A DNA stretch of 64,000 bases from contig NZ_VIWP01000008.1 of the NCBI RefSeq assembly GCF_007829835.1, positions 62,001 through 126,000 of the forward strand, read 5' to 3'. The translations under genes were made by a program, and so were the position numbers. The notes beneath the pieces were generated by a model that saw only the letters and a program-made list of their open reading frames with translations, was not told the origin of the DNA and made no database searches. This document shows, one piece after another, positions 24,399 through 32,428 of this stretch; position 1 is the first letter of the stretch; each line of letters opens with the position of its first letter. The DNA comes from Neorhizobium alkalisoli. Lineage in GTDB: Bacteria > Pseudomonadota > Alphaproteobacteria > Rhizobiales > Rhizobiaceae.

Positions 24399-25538
24399 GT
24401 GCATATTACCGGAATAAAGACGTACATGCAGCGCGTGGACGAACGCCCGCGGCTGCTTTTGAAGATCGAGACGAGTGAAGGCATTTCCGGCTGGGGTGAG
24501 TGCTATAATCACGGCCCGGACTGGGCGTTGCCGCCGCTGCTCGATTATCTCTTCCACCAGATCGAGGGCGAGGATCCGCGTCGCGTCGAATTCCTCGTGC
24601 TGAAACTCAACCAGCAATGCCGCTTTCCTCCCGGAGCGCTCGGCCTTGCCGCGATTTCCGCGATCGACCATGCATTGTGGGATATTGCCGGCAAGGCCGC
24701 AGGGCTGCCGGTCTATATGCTTCTCGGCGGCCATGTGCGCGATCGCGTCCGGATCTATTGCGGCGTCTATTCCGCGCCGGATCCCGAACGGCTTCTCGAC
24801 CAGACGTTCGAGCTTAACGAGAAATACGGCTATACCGCCTTCAAGCTCAGCCCCTATCGCCGCGATCTGCATTCCGGCCGCTGGGGCGAGCTGGTCAGAG
24901 AAACCGGCGACTGGTTTGGCAGGATCCGCGAGATCAGCCCGTCCGATTACGAATTCGCCTTCGACGCGCATGCGAAGATCTTCGAGCCCTACAAGGCCGT
25001 GCAGCTTGCCGCTGCAATCGCGCTGAACGATCCGCTTTTCTACGAGGAACCGCTGCGGCCCGAACATATTCCGGCCTGGCGGGAGCTGAAGTCGAAGCTG
25101 ACCGTGCCGCTGGCAACGGGTGAATCGCTCTATAACCGCTTCGAATTCCTGTCGCTTCTTTCGGCCCAGGGCGCCGATATCATCCAGCCGGATATATGCG
25201 TCGTTGGCGGTGTTACCGAGATGCGCCGCATCGCAACGCTGGCGGAAGCGCATTACGTCACGGTCGCGCCGCATAATCCGATGGGACCGCTCGCGACCGC
25301 GGTCAACATTCATTTCGCAGCGGTGCAGCCGAATTTCCAGATTCTCGAGTTCAAGCCGCATGTCCATGCGCCCTGGGCGCTCGACCCCTATATGCCGGTC
25401 AATGGTCATATGGAGCTGCGCCCGGATCGCCCAGGCTGGGGCATCGAGATCGACGAGAAGGTGCTCGCGACCGACGACTACGTTCATTGGGAGCGCAAGG
25501 TCACGCGCAAGCCGGACGGCTCGACGGCCTATCCCTGA
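24399..25538 (+). CDS. Enolase-superfamily acid-sugar dehydratase (mandelate racemase subgroup)
   Basis: A 379-residue enzyme. The capping domain is followed by a barrel with Lys149 (AFKLSP), metal ligands Asp189 (FDAHAK), Glu217 (YEEPL) and Glu242 (ATGES), and the Asp265/His292 dyad (IIQPDICVVGG and VAPHNPMGP). The IIQPD and APHNPMGP strings are very like D-galactonate dehydratase. It would remove water from an aldonic or aldaric acid to give a 2-keto-3-deoxy product. The GTG start has GGAGA eight bases upstream. It is the last gene of the module and is followed by a strong terminator. Confidence 0.88.
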   Translation: MHITGIKTYMQRVDERPRLLLKIETSEGISGWGECYNHGPDWALPPLLDYLFHQIEGEDPRRVEFLVLKLNQQCRFPPGALGLAAISAIDHALWDIAGKAAGLPVYMLLGGHVRDRVRIYCGVYSAPDPERLLDQTFELNEKYGYTAFKLSPYRRDLHSGRWGELVRETGDWFGRIREISPSDYEFAFDAHAKIFEPYKAVQLAAAIALNDPLFYEEPLRPEHIPAWRELKSKLTVPLATGESLYNRFEFLSLLSAQGADIIQPDICVVGGVTEMRRIATLAEAHYVTVAPHNPMGPLATAVNIHFAAVQPNFQILEFKPHVHAPWALDPYMPVNGHMELRPDRPGWGIEIDEKVLATDDYVHWERKVTRKPDGSTAYP

Positions 25539-25543
25539 ATTTT

Positions 25544-25577
25544 AAAAGGCCGTCACATCCGATGTGGCGGCCTTTTT
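25544..25577. terminator. Strong bidirectional rho-independent terminator
   Basis: AAAAGGCCGTCACATC pairs with GATGTGGCGGCCTTTT with only one T-G wobble, and the A-tract and T-tract at its ends make it functional on both strands. It separates the convergent dehydratase and cupin genes. Confidence 0.9.
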
Positions 25578-25588
25578 CGGTGACTAGC

Positions 25589-26086
25589 CTATTGGCGATG
25601 GATCGGGTCGATCCACGCCACGTTTTCAGGCTTTTCCACCGGTTCGATATCGAGATTGACGACAACCGGCTCCTGCCCGGAGCGGACGAGCACACATTCC
25701 AGCGTCTCGTCGCGGCTGGCATTAATTTCCTGATGCGGCACATAGGGTGGCACGAAGATAAAGTCGCCGGGGCCGGCTTCAGCAGTGAATTCCAGATTTT
25801 CGCCCCAGCGCATCCGCGCCTTGCCCTTCACCACGTAGATGATGCTTTCGAGATCGCCGTGATGATGGGCGCCGGTCTTGGCATTGGCATGGATCGTGAC
25901 GGTGCCGGCCCAGATCTTTTCGGCGCCGGCGCGTGCCTTGCTGATGGCGGTCGCGCGGTTCATACCCGGCGTCTGGGCCGTGTTCGGGTCCAGCGAATTG
26001 CCCGGAATGACCTTTACGCCATGGTCGCGCCAGTGGCTCGCATCATGGTGATGGTCCGCGTCATCGTGGGTGTGATCCTCGCCCAT
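25589..26086 (-). CDS. Cupin-domain protein with His/Asp-rich N-terminus
   Basis: A 165-residue small cupin. The first metal motif reads GAHHHGDLESIIYVVKG (about residues 80-95) and the second part GPGDFIFVPPYVPHQE (about 115-130), giving the usual His/Glu/His metal set. The N-terminal 25 residues are very rich in His and Asp (HTHDDADHHHDASHWRDH), suggesting metal binding. ATG 26086 is chosen because GAGGAG lies upstream; the longer frame lacks an RBS. The function is unknown: cupins of this size are dioxygenases, isomerases or sensors. It is convergent with the sugar-acid operon. Confidence 0.82.
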   Translation of the reverse strand: MGEDHTHDDADHHHDASHWRDHGVKVIPGNSLDPNTAQTPGMNRATAISKARAGAEKIWAGTVTIHANAKTGAHHHGDLESIIYVVKGKARMRWGENLEFTAEAGPGDFIFVPPYVPHQEINASRDETLECVLVRSGQEPVVVNLDIEPVEKPENVAWIDPIHRQ

Positions 26087-26157
26087 GCCATTCTCCTCGG
26101 CTGCTATGTTCCGATGGATTAAGCCATAGAGGATGCGCGGGGAGAAGGAACAATATT

Positions 26158-26502
26158 TCAAAGATGCGGGCGGGGTGCCGGCGCTGCGCCCAGCCGGACC
26201 AGCACCTTGTTCGGGATGCCGTAGCGGGCAACGACATCGCGGCCATTGCGCAGGCCGCAGATTTCCCGCTGGATGAACAGCGCCCAGACGGCATCGGCCG
26301 CGGCCTGCACGAGTTTCTCATGCTCTGCCTCGCCGATCCCGTTGCTCTCGCCCTTTGTGAGCGCAGCAAGTGCTGCTTCGGCAGTCGAACCGGTGCGGCC
26401 GAGCGCGCTTGCCCGCTCCGCCATCAGTTCATATTCGAGCACGTTGAAGCCGGTCTCGGCGAGACCGGCCTGACTGAAATTCCGTGGCGGGCGCACTGTC
26501 AT
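26158..26502 (-). CDS. Small DUF6665-like protein
   Basis: A 114-residue protein starting MTVRPPRNF, with a helical body LEYELMAERASALGRTGSTAEAALAAL and a C-terminal AVWALFIQREICGLRN...YGIPNKVLVRLG. This pattern matches what I remember of a short uncharacterised family in Rhizobiales (DUF6665); no function is known. ATG 26502 is preferred; an upstream start at 26571 would add 23 residues without a visible ribosome-binding site. It lies 71 bp upstream of the cupin gene in the same direction. Confidence 0.6.
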   Translation of the reverse strand: MTVRPPRNFSQAGLAETGFNVLEYELMAERASALGRTGSTAEAALAALTKGESNGIGEAEHEKLVQAAADAVWALFIQREICGLRNGRDVVARYGIPNKVLVRLGAAPAPRPHL

Positions 26503-26593
26503 CTCGTTTTCCCCGTGGAATTCGAGCCAGTCTATACCCGCTGCCCTGCCGATCAAGAATGGAAGGGCCATTTCTGGCCGCTATGAGGTGGAA

Positions 26594-26626
26594 TTCCCGC
26601 CCGGCCAGGTTTCGGCCGAACGGGAA
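26594..26626 (-). terminator. Interrupted hairpin at the end of the HisQMP operon
   Basis: TTCCCG-CC-CGGCC (26594-26606) faces GGCCG-AA-CGGGAA (26614-26626): two perfect stems separated by a 2x2 internal loop, around a seven-base loop. It lies 22 bp after the stop of the distal SBP gene on the minus strand. There is no U-tract. Confidence 0.5.
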
Positions 26627-26647
26627 AACATGTCGAAATGGCCGGAA

Positions 26648-27496
26648 TTATTGCGGCGTCACGTCGAAGCCGAACCACTTTTCCGAAAGCTTCTTCAGCG
26701 TGCCATCGGCCTTGGCGGCGGTGATCGCTTCATCGAACTTGGCCCTCAGCGCCGTGTCGGTCTTGCGCAGTCCGACCGACGAGCCGGCGCCGAGGAAGCC
26801 GCCCTGAAAGCGCGGGCCGGTGATGGTCATGTCGGAATTGGTCGGCTTTTCGACGGCGGTCTTCAGGTAACCCATCGATGCCATGGTGAGATCGATGCGG
26901 CCGGCGAGCAGATCGAGATCGTGCTGTTCGGTCGTCTTGTATTCGCGGACCTGGACGATGCCCTTCATGTATTCGTCGACGAAACGAGCCGCGATCGAGG
27001 CAGTCTGCACGCCGATCGTCTTGCCCTGAAGCATCGGCTTCATCTCTTCGATTGCCTTGCGCGCGCCGGCTTCATTCGAGCCGAGCGAGAACAGATCACC
27101 CTGCAACGGCAGCTTGACGAGATCGCTGTCCTTGAGCACGGCAAAACCCTGTCCGGTATTGCCGTAGGGGATCGAGAAATCGATCACTTCCTTGCGCTTC
27201 TCGGTGGCCGACATGCCGGCCATGATGGCGTCGAACTTGCCGGCATTCAGTGCCGGAATGATGCCGTCGAAGGCCTGGGCGATGATCGTGCACTTGATCT
27301 TCATGTGGTCGCAGAGATAGTGCGCCAGATCGATGTCGTAACCGTCCAGCGTGCCATCGGCGCGGGTCAGGTTATAGGGCGGAAATGCGCCTTCGGTGGC
27401 GATGGTGATTTCGGTCTTTTCCTGCGCCATTGCGGCGGAGGAAAACAGGGCCGAAACAGCGAGCGCCGCTGCAGCCAATATCCTGATCATCTTCAT
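26648..27496 (-). CDS. Polar amino-acid type substrate-binding protein (operon-distal copy)
   Basis: A 282-residue family-3 binding protein with a Sec leader (MKMIRILAAAALAVSALFSSAAMA). The mature part begins EITIATEGAFPPYNLTRADGTLDGYDIDLA, the classic HisJ/ArgT/OccT pattern, and contains FDAIMAGMSATEKRKEVIDFS. It has GAAGGGA upstream of ATG 27496; the frame continues upstream into the ATPase gene without a start. It is the last gene of a seven-gene leftward operon, which unusually contains a second SBP at 29870. It likely binds a cationic or N-substituted amino acid (inference). Confidence 0.9.
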   Translation of the reverse strand: MKMIRILAAAALAVSALFSSAAMAQEKTEITIATEGAFPPYNLTRADGTLDGYDIDLAHYLCDHMKIKCTIIAQAFDGIIPALNAGKFDAIMAGMSATEKRKEVIDFSIPYGNTGQGFAVLKDSDLVKLPLQGDLFSLGSNEAGARKAIEEMKPMLQGKTIGVQTASIAARFVDEYMKGIVQVREYKTTEQHDLDLLAGRIDLTMASMGYLKTAVEKPTNSDMTITGPRFQGGFLGAGSSVGLRKTDTALRAKFDEAITAAKADGTLKKLSEKWFGFDVTPQ

Positions 27497-27536
27497 TTTA
27501 GTTCCCTTCTCCTTGTTGGATTTGTTGATTTCGTTG

Positions 27537-28319
27537 TCAGCCGCTGATGAACTTGCGGAAACGTTCCGATTTCGCGTTGGCGAACATTTCCTGCGGCGTG
27601 CCCTGTTCCTCGATCGCGCCCTGATGCAGGAAAACGACCCGGCTCGAGACGTCGCGCGCAAAGCCCATTTCATGGGTGACGACGAGCATGGTGCGGCCTT
27701 CCTCGGCAAGCGAGCGCATGACGCGCAGCACTTCGCCGACCAGTTCCGGATCAAGCGCCGAGGTCGGTTCGTCGAACAGCATCACCTTGGGGCGCATGGC
27801 GAGCGCGCGGGCGATCGCCGCGCGTTGCTGCTGGCCACCGGAGAGATGCGAGGGATAATGGTTGCGCTTGTCGGCAATGCCGACTTTTGCCAGCAGTGCT
27901 TCGGCCTCCTCGATGGCCTCGGTTCGGGAGCGCTTCTGCACGTGGATCGGCGCTTCGATAATGTTTTCGATCACCGTCTTGTGCGACCAGAGATTAAAAC
28001 TCTGGAAGACCATGCCGAGCTCGGAGCGGATGCGCTGCACCTGGCCGCGGTCGGCGACGCGGCTCTTGCCATGCGGGCCGGGCTTCATCGCGACCTTTTC
28101 GCCGGCAACGACGATATCGCCGCCATCGGGCGTTTCCAGCATGTTGATGCAGCGGAGCATGGTCGACTTGCCGGATCCCGATGCGCCGAGGATCGACAGG
28201 ACTTCACCTTCATGGGCGGTCAGGTCGATGCCCTTCAGCACTTCGACGGGGCCAAAACTCTTGCGCAGGCCGCGTACTTCGATGGCCGGCACGGAGGGAG
28301 AGTTTGAAGAAACGGTCAT
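27537..28319 (-). CDS. Amino-acid ABC transporter ATP-binding protein, HisP/OccP type
   Basis: A 260-residue ATPase. Walker A is GASGSGKST near residue 40, the Q-loop is VFQSFNLWSHKTVIENIIEAP, the signature is LSGGQQQR, Walker B is VMLFDEPTSALDPE, and the H-loop is VVTHEMGFA. An insertion between the second and third blades (KPGPHGKSRVADRGQVQR) and the FNLWSH/IEAPIHVQ strings are features of the HisP/OccP/NocP branch (histidine, octopine and nopaline importers). It overlaps the upstream permease gene by four bases. Confidence 0.92.
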   Translation of the reverse strand: MTVSSNSPSVPAIEVRGLRKSFGPVEVLKGIDLTAHEGEVLSILGASGSGKSTMLRCINMLETPDGGDIVVAGEKVAMKPGPHGKSRVADRGQVQRIRSELGMVFQSFNLWSHKTVIENIIEAPIHVQKRSRTEAIEEAEALLAKVGIADKRNHYPSHLSGGQQQRAAIARALAMRPKVMLFDEPTSALDPELVGEVLRVMRSLAEEGRTMLVVTHEMGFARDVSSRVVFLHQGAIEEQGTPQEMFANAKSERFRKFISG

Positions 28320-29041
28320 CGGATTTCTCCTGCAACGGTAGCGGCCGAAAGTGGCGCCGGCTGGCGCATATGGGGGCTAAGTCGGTATTCGACGAAGGCG
28401 ACGAGACGGGTCAGCACGAAGTTGATCGCGAGATAGATGAACCCCGCGACGACGAAGACCTCGATCGCCCGAAAGGTTTCGGAAATAAGTTTTGCCGCAA
28501 CGCCGGTCACTTCCATGATGGTGATGATCGAGGCGAGTGATGTGGCCTTCACCATCGAGATCATCTCGTTGGAATAGGCCGGCAGCGCCTGGCGGACCGC
28601 AAGCGGCAGGGTGATGCGCCGAAAAACCATGAAGGGCGACATGCCGCAGGATCGCGCGGCCTCAACCTGGCCATGCGGCACCGAAAGCAGGCCGCCGCGG
28701 ATGATCTCGGCGGCATAGGCGGCCGTGTTCAGCATCAGGGCAATCACCGCGCACCAGTATGGATCACGCAGGATGAACCAGAACATGCTGTGACGGACTT
28801 CGCGGAACTGACCAAGCCCGTAATAGATCAGAAAGATCTGCACCAGCAGCGGCGAGCCGCGGAAGATGAAGATGTAGAGGCGCGCAAACCAGTCGAGCGG
28901 CAGGATGCCGGAGATGCGGCAGAGCGCCAGACCAAGTGCGAGGATGGCGCCGAACGCGATGGCGGTTGCGGCTAGCTGCAGCGTCAGCGGCAGGGCCGCG
29001 ATCAGCGTCAGGAAGGTTTCGTAGAGAAAGGGAAAATCCAT
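28316..29041 (-). CDS. Amino-acid ABC transporter permease, HisM/OccM type
   Basis: A 241-residue permease with about five hydrophobic segments. The family-3 coupling loop GQVEAARSCGMSPFMVFRRITLPLAVRQALPAYSNE lies around residues 125-160. The start at 29041 overlaps the stop of the partner permease gene by one base. It forms the channel with the next upstream gene. Confidence 0.92.
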   Translation of the reverse strand: MDFPFLYETFLTLIAALPLTLQLAATAIAFGAILALGLALCRISGILPLDWFARLYIFIFRGSPLLVQIFLIYYGLGQFREVRHSMFWFILRDPYWCAVIALMLNTAAYAAEIIRGGLLSVPHGQVEAARSCGMSPFMVFRRITLPLAVRQALPAYSNEMISMVKATSLASIITIMEVTGVAAKLISETFRAIEVFVVAGFIYLAINFVLTRLVAFVEYRLSPHMRQPAPLSAATVAGEIR

Positions 29042-29760
29042 CAGGCTCTCCTGACGCCGCGCGAGGCGCGCTTTTCGCCGAGCTGCAGAAGCCCGCCGGA
29101 TACGGTCGAGATTGCCAGATAGATGACGGCTGCAATCGCATAGAAATCGAACGGCATGCCGGTAGAGCCGGCGCCGATCTGGGCCTGGCGCAAGAGTTCG
29201 ACAACCCCTGTCACCGAAACCAGCGCCGATTCCTTGAGCGTTACCTGCCAGACATTACCCATGCCGGGCAGCGCATGACGCAGGGTCAGCGGCGCGATGA
29301 TGCGGCGGAAGCACAGGAAGCGCGACATGCCGCAGGCGATCGCGGCCTCGATTTCGCCGGCATGCACCGCCTTGAAGGCGCCGCGGAAAACTTCCGTCTG
29401 CTGCGCACCGGAGGTAATGCCGACGGCAAGCGCACCGGCGAGGAAGCCGGGAAAGCCGATAAAGCCCTCGGCGCCGAACCAGCGCCCGACTGCGGTGACG
29501 ACGCTGCTGCCGCCGAAATAGAAGAGGTAGATGACGAGCAGGTCGGGAATGCCGCGCAATATCGTCGTGTAGGTCGATGCGATCCCGCGCAGCACCGGGC
29601 CGCCGGAAATCTTCGCCCAGGCGCCAAGGGCACCAATCGCTGCGCCGATCGCAAATCCGGAGATGGCGATCAGGACCGTCATGATGGCGCCGGTCAGCAA
29701 TGCCGGTCCCCAGCCATTGGGGCCGGTTCCGATCAGGTCAAATAGGGTCGGCTGGGTCAT
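29041..29760 (-). CDS. Amino-acid ABC transporter permease, HisQ/OccQ type
   Basis: A 239-residue permease beginning MTQPTLFDLIGTGPNGWGPALLTGAIMT, as in OccQ/NocQ/HisQ. The coupling loop HAGEIEAAIACGMSRFLCFRRIIAPLTLRHALPGMGN lies around residues 125-160. It partners the HisM-type protein. It is separated from the upstream SBP gene by 109 bp carrying a very strong hairpin. Confidence 0.92.
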   Translation of the reverse strand: MTQPTLFDLIGTGPNGWGPALLTGAIMTVLIAISGFAIGAAIGALGAWAKISGGPVLRGIASTYTTILRGIPDLLVIYLFYFGGSSVVTAVGRWFGAEGFIGFPGFLAGALAVGITSGAQQTEVFRGAFKAVHAGEIEAAIACGMSRFLCFRRIIAPLTLRHALPGMGNVWQVTLKESALVSVTGVVELLRQAQIGAGSTGMPFDFYAIAAVIYLAISTVSGGLLQLGEKRASRGVRRA

Positions 29761-29821
29761 CCGCCTTGCTCTTGTTCCGGTTTCATCTCGAAAACCCCGG
29801 TCTCATCCTGAGAACGATGGG

Positions 29822-29854
29822 CCGCACGGGAGGCCTTTCGGCGCTCCCGTGCGG
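29822..29854 (-). other. Strong hairpin between SBP and permease genes
   Basis: CCGCACGGGAG (29822-29832) and CTCCCGTGCGG (29844-29854) form an 11-bp perfect stem; the loop can extend it (GCC...GGC). It has no U-tract and lies after the SBP gene, before the permeases. Similar elements in other ABC operons stabilise SBP mRNA or reduce downstream transcription. Confidence 0.65.
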
Positions 29855-29869
29855 GTCCGCCGCTTCGAC

Positions 29870-30715
29870 TTAGAATGTCGGGGTCAAGTCGAGCTTGCTC
29901 CACTTGACCGACAGGGTCTTGATCACGCCATCGGCGGCTGCCGACTTGATGGCGGCGTCGAGCTTTTCCTTAAGCTCGGTTTCGCCCTTGCGCATGCCGA
30001 TCGCGACTTCGGTTGCCAGCATGGCGCCCTTCAGCTGCGGGCCGACGATTGTCAGATCCTCGTTGCCCGGCTTGGAGGGCAGGGTGGCGCCATAAACGCC
30101 GCTGTCGAAGCCGGCATCGATGCGGCCGGCCTTGAGGTCGAGATCGCGTTCGCCGGAATTCTTGTAGGTGCGCAGCGTCACGTCCTTGCCGAAATAGGCG
30201 GTGATCAGCTGTTCGTGGCTGGTCGACTGGACAACGCCAACGGCCTTGCCGGACAACATCTCGCCGATCGACTTCATGACCGGATCGGCCTTTTCCTTGT
30301 CGTTCAGGTCAAGCTTTTCGCCGGTCATCGGCATTTTTGCGAGCGGGCCGTCCTTCTCGACGATGAAACTTGCAACGCCGCTGGCATAAGGCACGGTGAA
30401 ATCGACGACCTGCTTGCGCTTTTCGTTGATGCCGAGCGTCATGATCAGGTCGAACTTGCCGGCATTCAGGCTGGGGATCATCGCCGACCATTCGCCGGCC
30501 TGCAGATCGCATTCCACTTTGGCGCGGGTGCAGAGATCCTTGATCAGATCGACGTCGAGGCCGGTGAGATTGCCCTGCGGATCGAGTGCATTCCACGGCG
30601 GGAAGGCGCCTTCGATGCCGACCTTCACATGGGTCCAGTCCTTGGCCTGAGCGGCGGGCGCTGCGGCGGCCACAAGGGCTGCCGCGACGGCAGCCAAGAT
30701 CATCCTGTTATTCAT
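29870..30715 (-). CDS. Polar amino-acid type substrate-binding protein (operon-proximal copy)
   Basis: A 281-residue family-3 binding protein with a Sec leader (MNNRMILAAVAAALVAAAAPAAQA). The mature protein has KVGIEGAFPPWNALDPQGNLTGLDVDLI and FDLIMTLGINEKRKQVVDF. GFDSGVYGATLPSKPG and related strings differ clearly from the distal SBP, so this is not a recent duplicate. The start has AGGGA upstream. It follows the M28-type gene by 39 bp and precedes a large hairpin. Two SBPs with one HisQMP set suggest two related ligands share one importer. Confidence 0.9.
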   Translation of the reverse strand: MNNRMILAAVAAALVAAAAPAAQAKDWTHVKVGIEGAFPPWNALDPQGNLTGLDVDLIKDLCTRAKVECDLQAGEWSAMIPSLNAGKFDLIMTLGINEKRKQVVDFTVPYASGVASFIVEKDGPLAKMPMTGEKLDLNDKEKADPVMKSIGEMLSGKAVGVVQSTSHEQLITAYFGKDVTLRTYKNSGERDLDLKAGRIDAGFDSGVYGATLPSKPGNEDLTIVGPQLKGAMLATEVAIGMRKGETELKEKLDAAIKSAAADGVIKTLSVKWSKLDLTPTF

Positions 30716-30754
30716 TGGTAGTTCCCTTTTTTATTTGGATCAGATTGGGTTCAC

Positions 30755-32428
30755 TCAGCCGGCAAGAACCTCGCGGGCCTGGCGCAGTGTCGAGAGAACG
30801 AGATTGCGGCTACGGCGGGCATGCACCTGGAAGAAAGGCGTGTCCTTGTCACCGGCCGGCAGTTCGGCCAGTTCGCGCAGGCCGGAAAGCGATGGCCACG
30901 CTGGATGAGGCACGGCGCTGTCGGGATGGAAGCGATCGCCGAACGTATAGTTCAGCGGCACAAGCAGGCGGGCGGCGCGGCGCAGGCGATCGTCGAGGGC
31001 GACGGCTTCAGTTCCTTCGGCTGCCTTTGCAGCCTGATTGAGGCTGCGCGCGGCAGCGTCAAGCTCATCGACGGCGGATAGAAGCGAGCCGATCTCCAGC
31101 CGGTCGCCCAGGGTTTTGGCAAGGGCAAGCAACTCGTTTTTCAGCGAAGCGGCATAGATCGTGTAGTCGAGCGGCACGACATTGGACGAAAGAAGCTGCC
31201 GCAGGACGCGCAGGACGATATCGGTGTCGCGGGCGAGATTGTCGGGGTCGATATGCTCTTCCGTGTCATGCGGCGTGTGCCACCACCAGCCAAGCGCTAC
31301 CGGCATCTTGACCGGCCCGGGCGGCTGATGGCTGAGGCTGCCGAACATGGAGGGAATGCCGACACCCCAGAAGGATTGGTCGGCAGCCCGGCCGTGCCGG
31401 CGACCGAGATGCACCTGTCCGGTCACATCCCTGATGGCCGTGGCAGCAACGGCCCGCAACTCGTCGATGACCGACGAATTGGTCAGCACGCTTGCGCCTT
31501 CGCCGCCGGTGGAATCGACGTTCACATGCGCAAGGCAGCGGCGTTCCAGCTCGTCGAAATATTCGTCTGCATACCAGGCGGAGCCGGAATAGCGGCCATG
31601 CGAATGACCGGACCAGAAGCAGAGCCGCAGCGAGCGTTTCCATTCCGACTTCCGCTCGGCCAGCAGGCGCGCGGCCTCCAGCATGGTGGCATTGGCGCCG
31701 CCATTGTCCATGACGCCATAATGCCAGGTGTCATGATGGCCGGAGAACAGCACGAAAGGCGCATCGGGATCGTCGGAATAGGCAAGATCCGCCTGCAGGA
31801 TCGGCGTCTTGCGCCAGCCGGTATCGACTTCGGTAACGAGCGTTGCGATCGGTGCCTTGCCGGCAAGGCAGGCCTCGCGCAGTGGTGTGCCATCGGCTTG
31901 CGAAATGGTGCAGATCGCCGTCGTCGGCAGGTTTTCACGCGTATGCTGCGACGGGCTGCCCCAGACGGGCGACACGCACATTTCATAGAGGTTTTCGTTC
32001 GGCGTGACATGCAGCTCGCCGACGGCGCCATGTTGGCTTGCAAGCTGTGCCACGTCCTCGAAAGCGATTGCATCGACCAGCACGATCTTGCCGCGCACAT
32101 CGACCTTGGCGAAATCCGCCGCATGGCCTTCGCCAACATAAACGAGGGGTGCTGTGACACCTTCGGCCGGCGTCGGCACCGACATGGAATGTGTGATGCT
32201 CTTCAGCGGCTTGCCGTCCACCTCGACGCTCGCCTTGCCGGGCAGGCTGATATAGGCGTCGTGGAAGATCAGCTGTGTCTTGTAGCCAAAAGACTGCATC
32301 TGGGCTTCCAGATAACGGAAGCTTTCCAATTCCTCAGGCGTACCCGACAGTTTTACCCGTTTGGCGAATTCGCGGATATGCGCCATCAGGCGCTGGCGAT
32401 CCGGGACGATTGCAGCGTCAGGCGACAT
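30755..32428 (-). CDS. M28-type metallopeptidase-like protein lacking the catalytic Glu pair, copy 1
   Basis: A 557-residue protein. A PA domain (VRGKIVLVDA onward, about 110-200) is inserted before an M28-like domain. Metal ligands are recognisable: His231 (GHHDTW), Asp241 (MDNGG), Asp305 (VNVDST) and His384 (HTPHDT). Where canonical M28 enzymes have G-E-E-x-G-L-x-G-S, this one reads SGHSHGRYSGS, so both the catalytic and the metal-binding Glu are replaced by His275-Ser276. The paralogue at 49656 shows the same change. It lacks a signal peptide and is probably cytoplasmic. ATG 32428 overlaps the M20 gene by 11 bases. Hydrolysis of an amide or peptide brought in by the adjacent importer is inferred. 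Confidence 0.75.
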   Translation of the reverse strand: MSPDAAIVPDRQRLMAHIREFAKRVKLSGTPEELESFRYLEAQMQSFGYKTQLIFHDAYISLPGKASVEVDGKPLKSITHSMSVPTPAEGVTAPLVYVGEGHAADFAKVDVRGKIVLVDAIAFEDVAQLASQHGAVGELHVTPNENLYEMCVSPVWGSPSQHTRENLPTTAICTISQADGTPLREACLAGKAPIATLVTEVDTGWRKTPILQADLAYSDDPDAPFVLFSGHHDTWHYGVMDNGGANATMLEAARLLAERKSEWKRSLRLCFWSGHSHGRYSGSAWYADEYFDELERRCLAHVNVDSTGGEGASVLTNSSVIDELRAVAATAIRDVTGQVHLGRRHGRAADQSFWGVGIPSMFGSLSHQPPGPVKMPVALGWWWHTPHDTEEHIDPDNLARDTDIVLRVLRQLLSSNVVPLDYTIYAASLKNELLALAKTLGDRLEIGSLLSAVDELDAAARSLNQAAKAAEGTEAVALDDRLRRAARLLVPLNYTFGDRFHPDSAVPHPAWPSLSGLRELAELPAGDKDTPFFQVHARRSRNLVLSTLRQAREVLAG

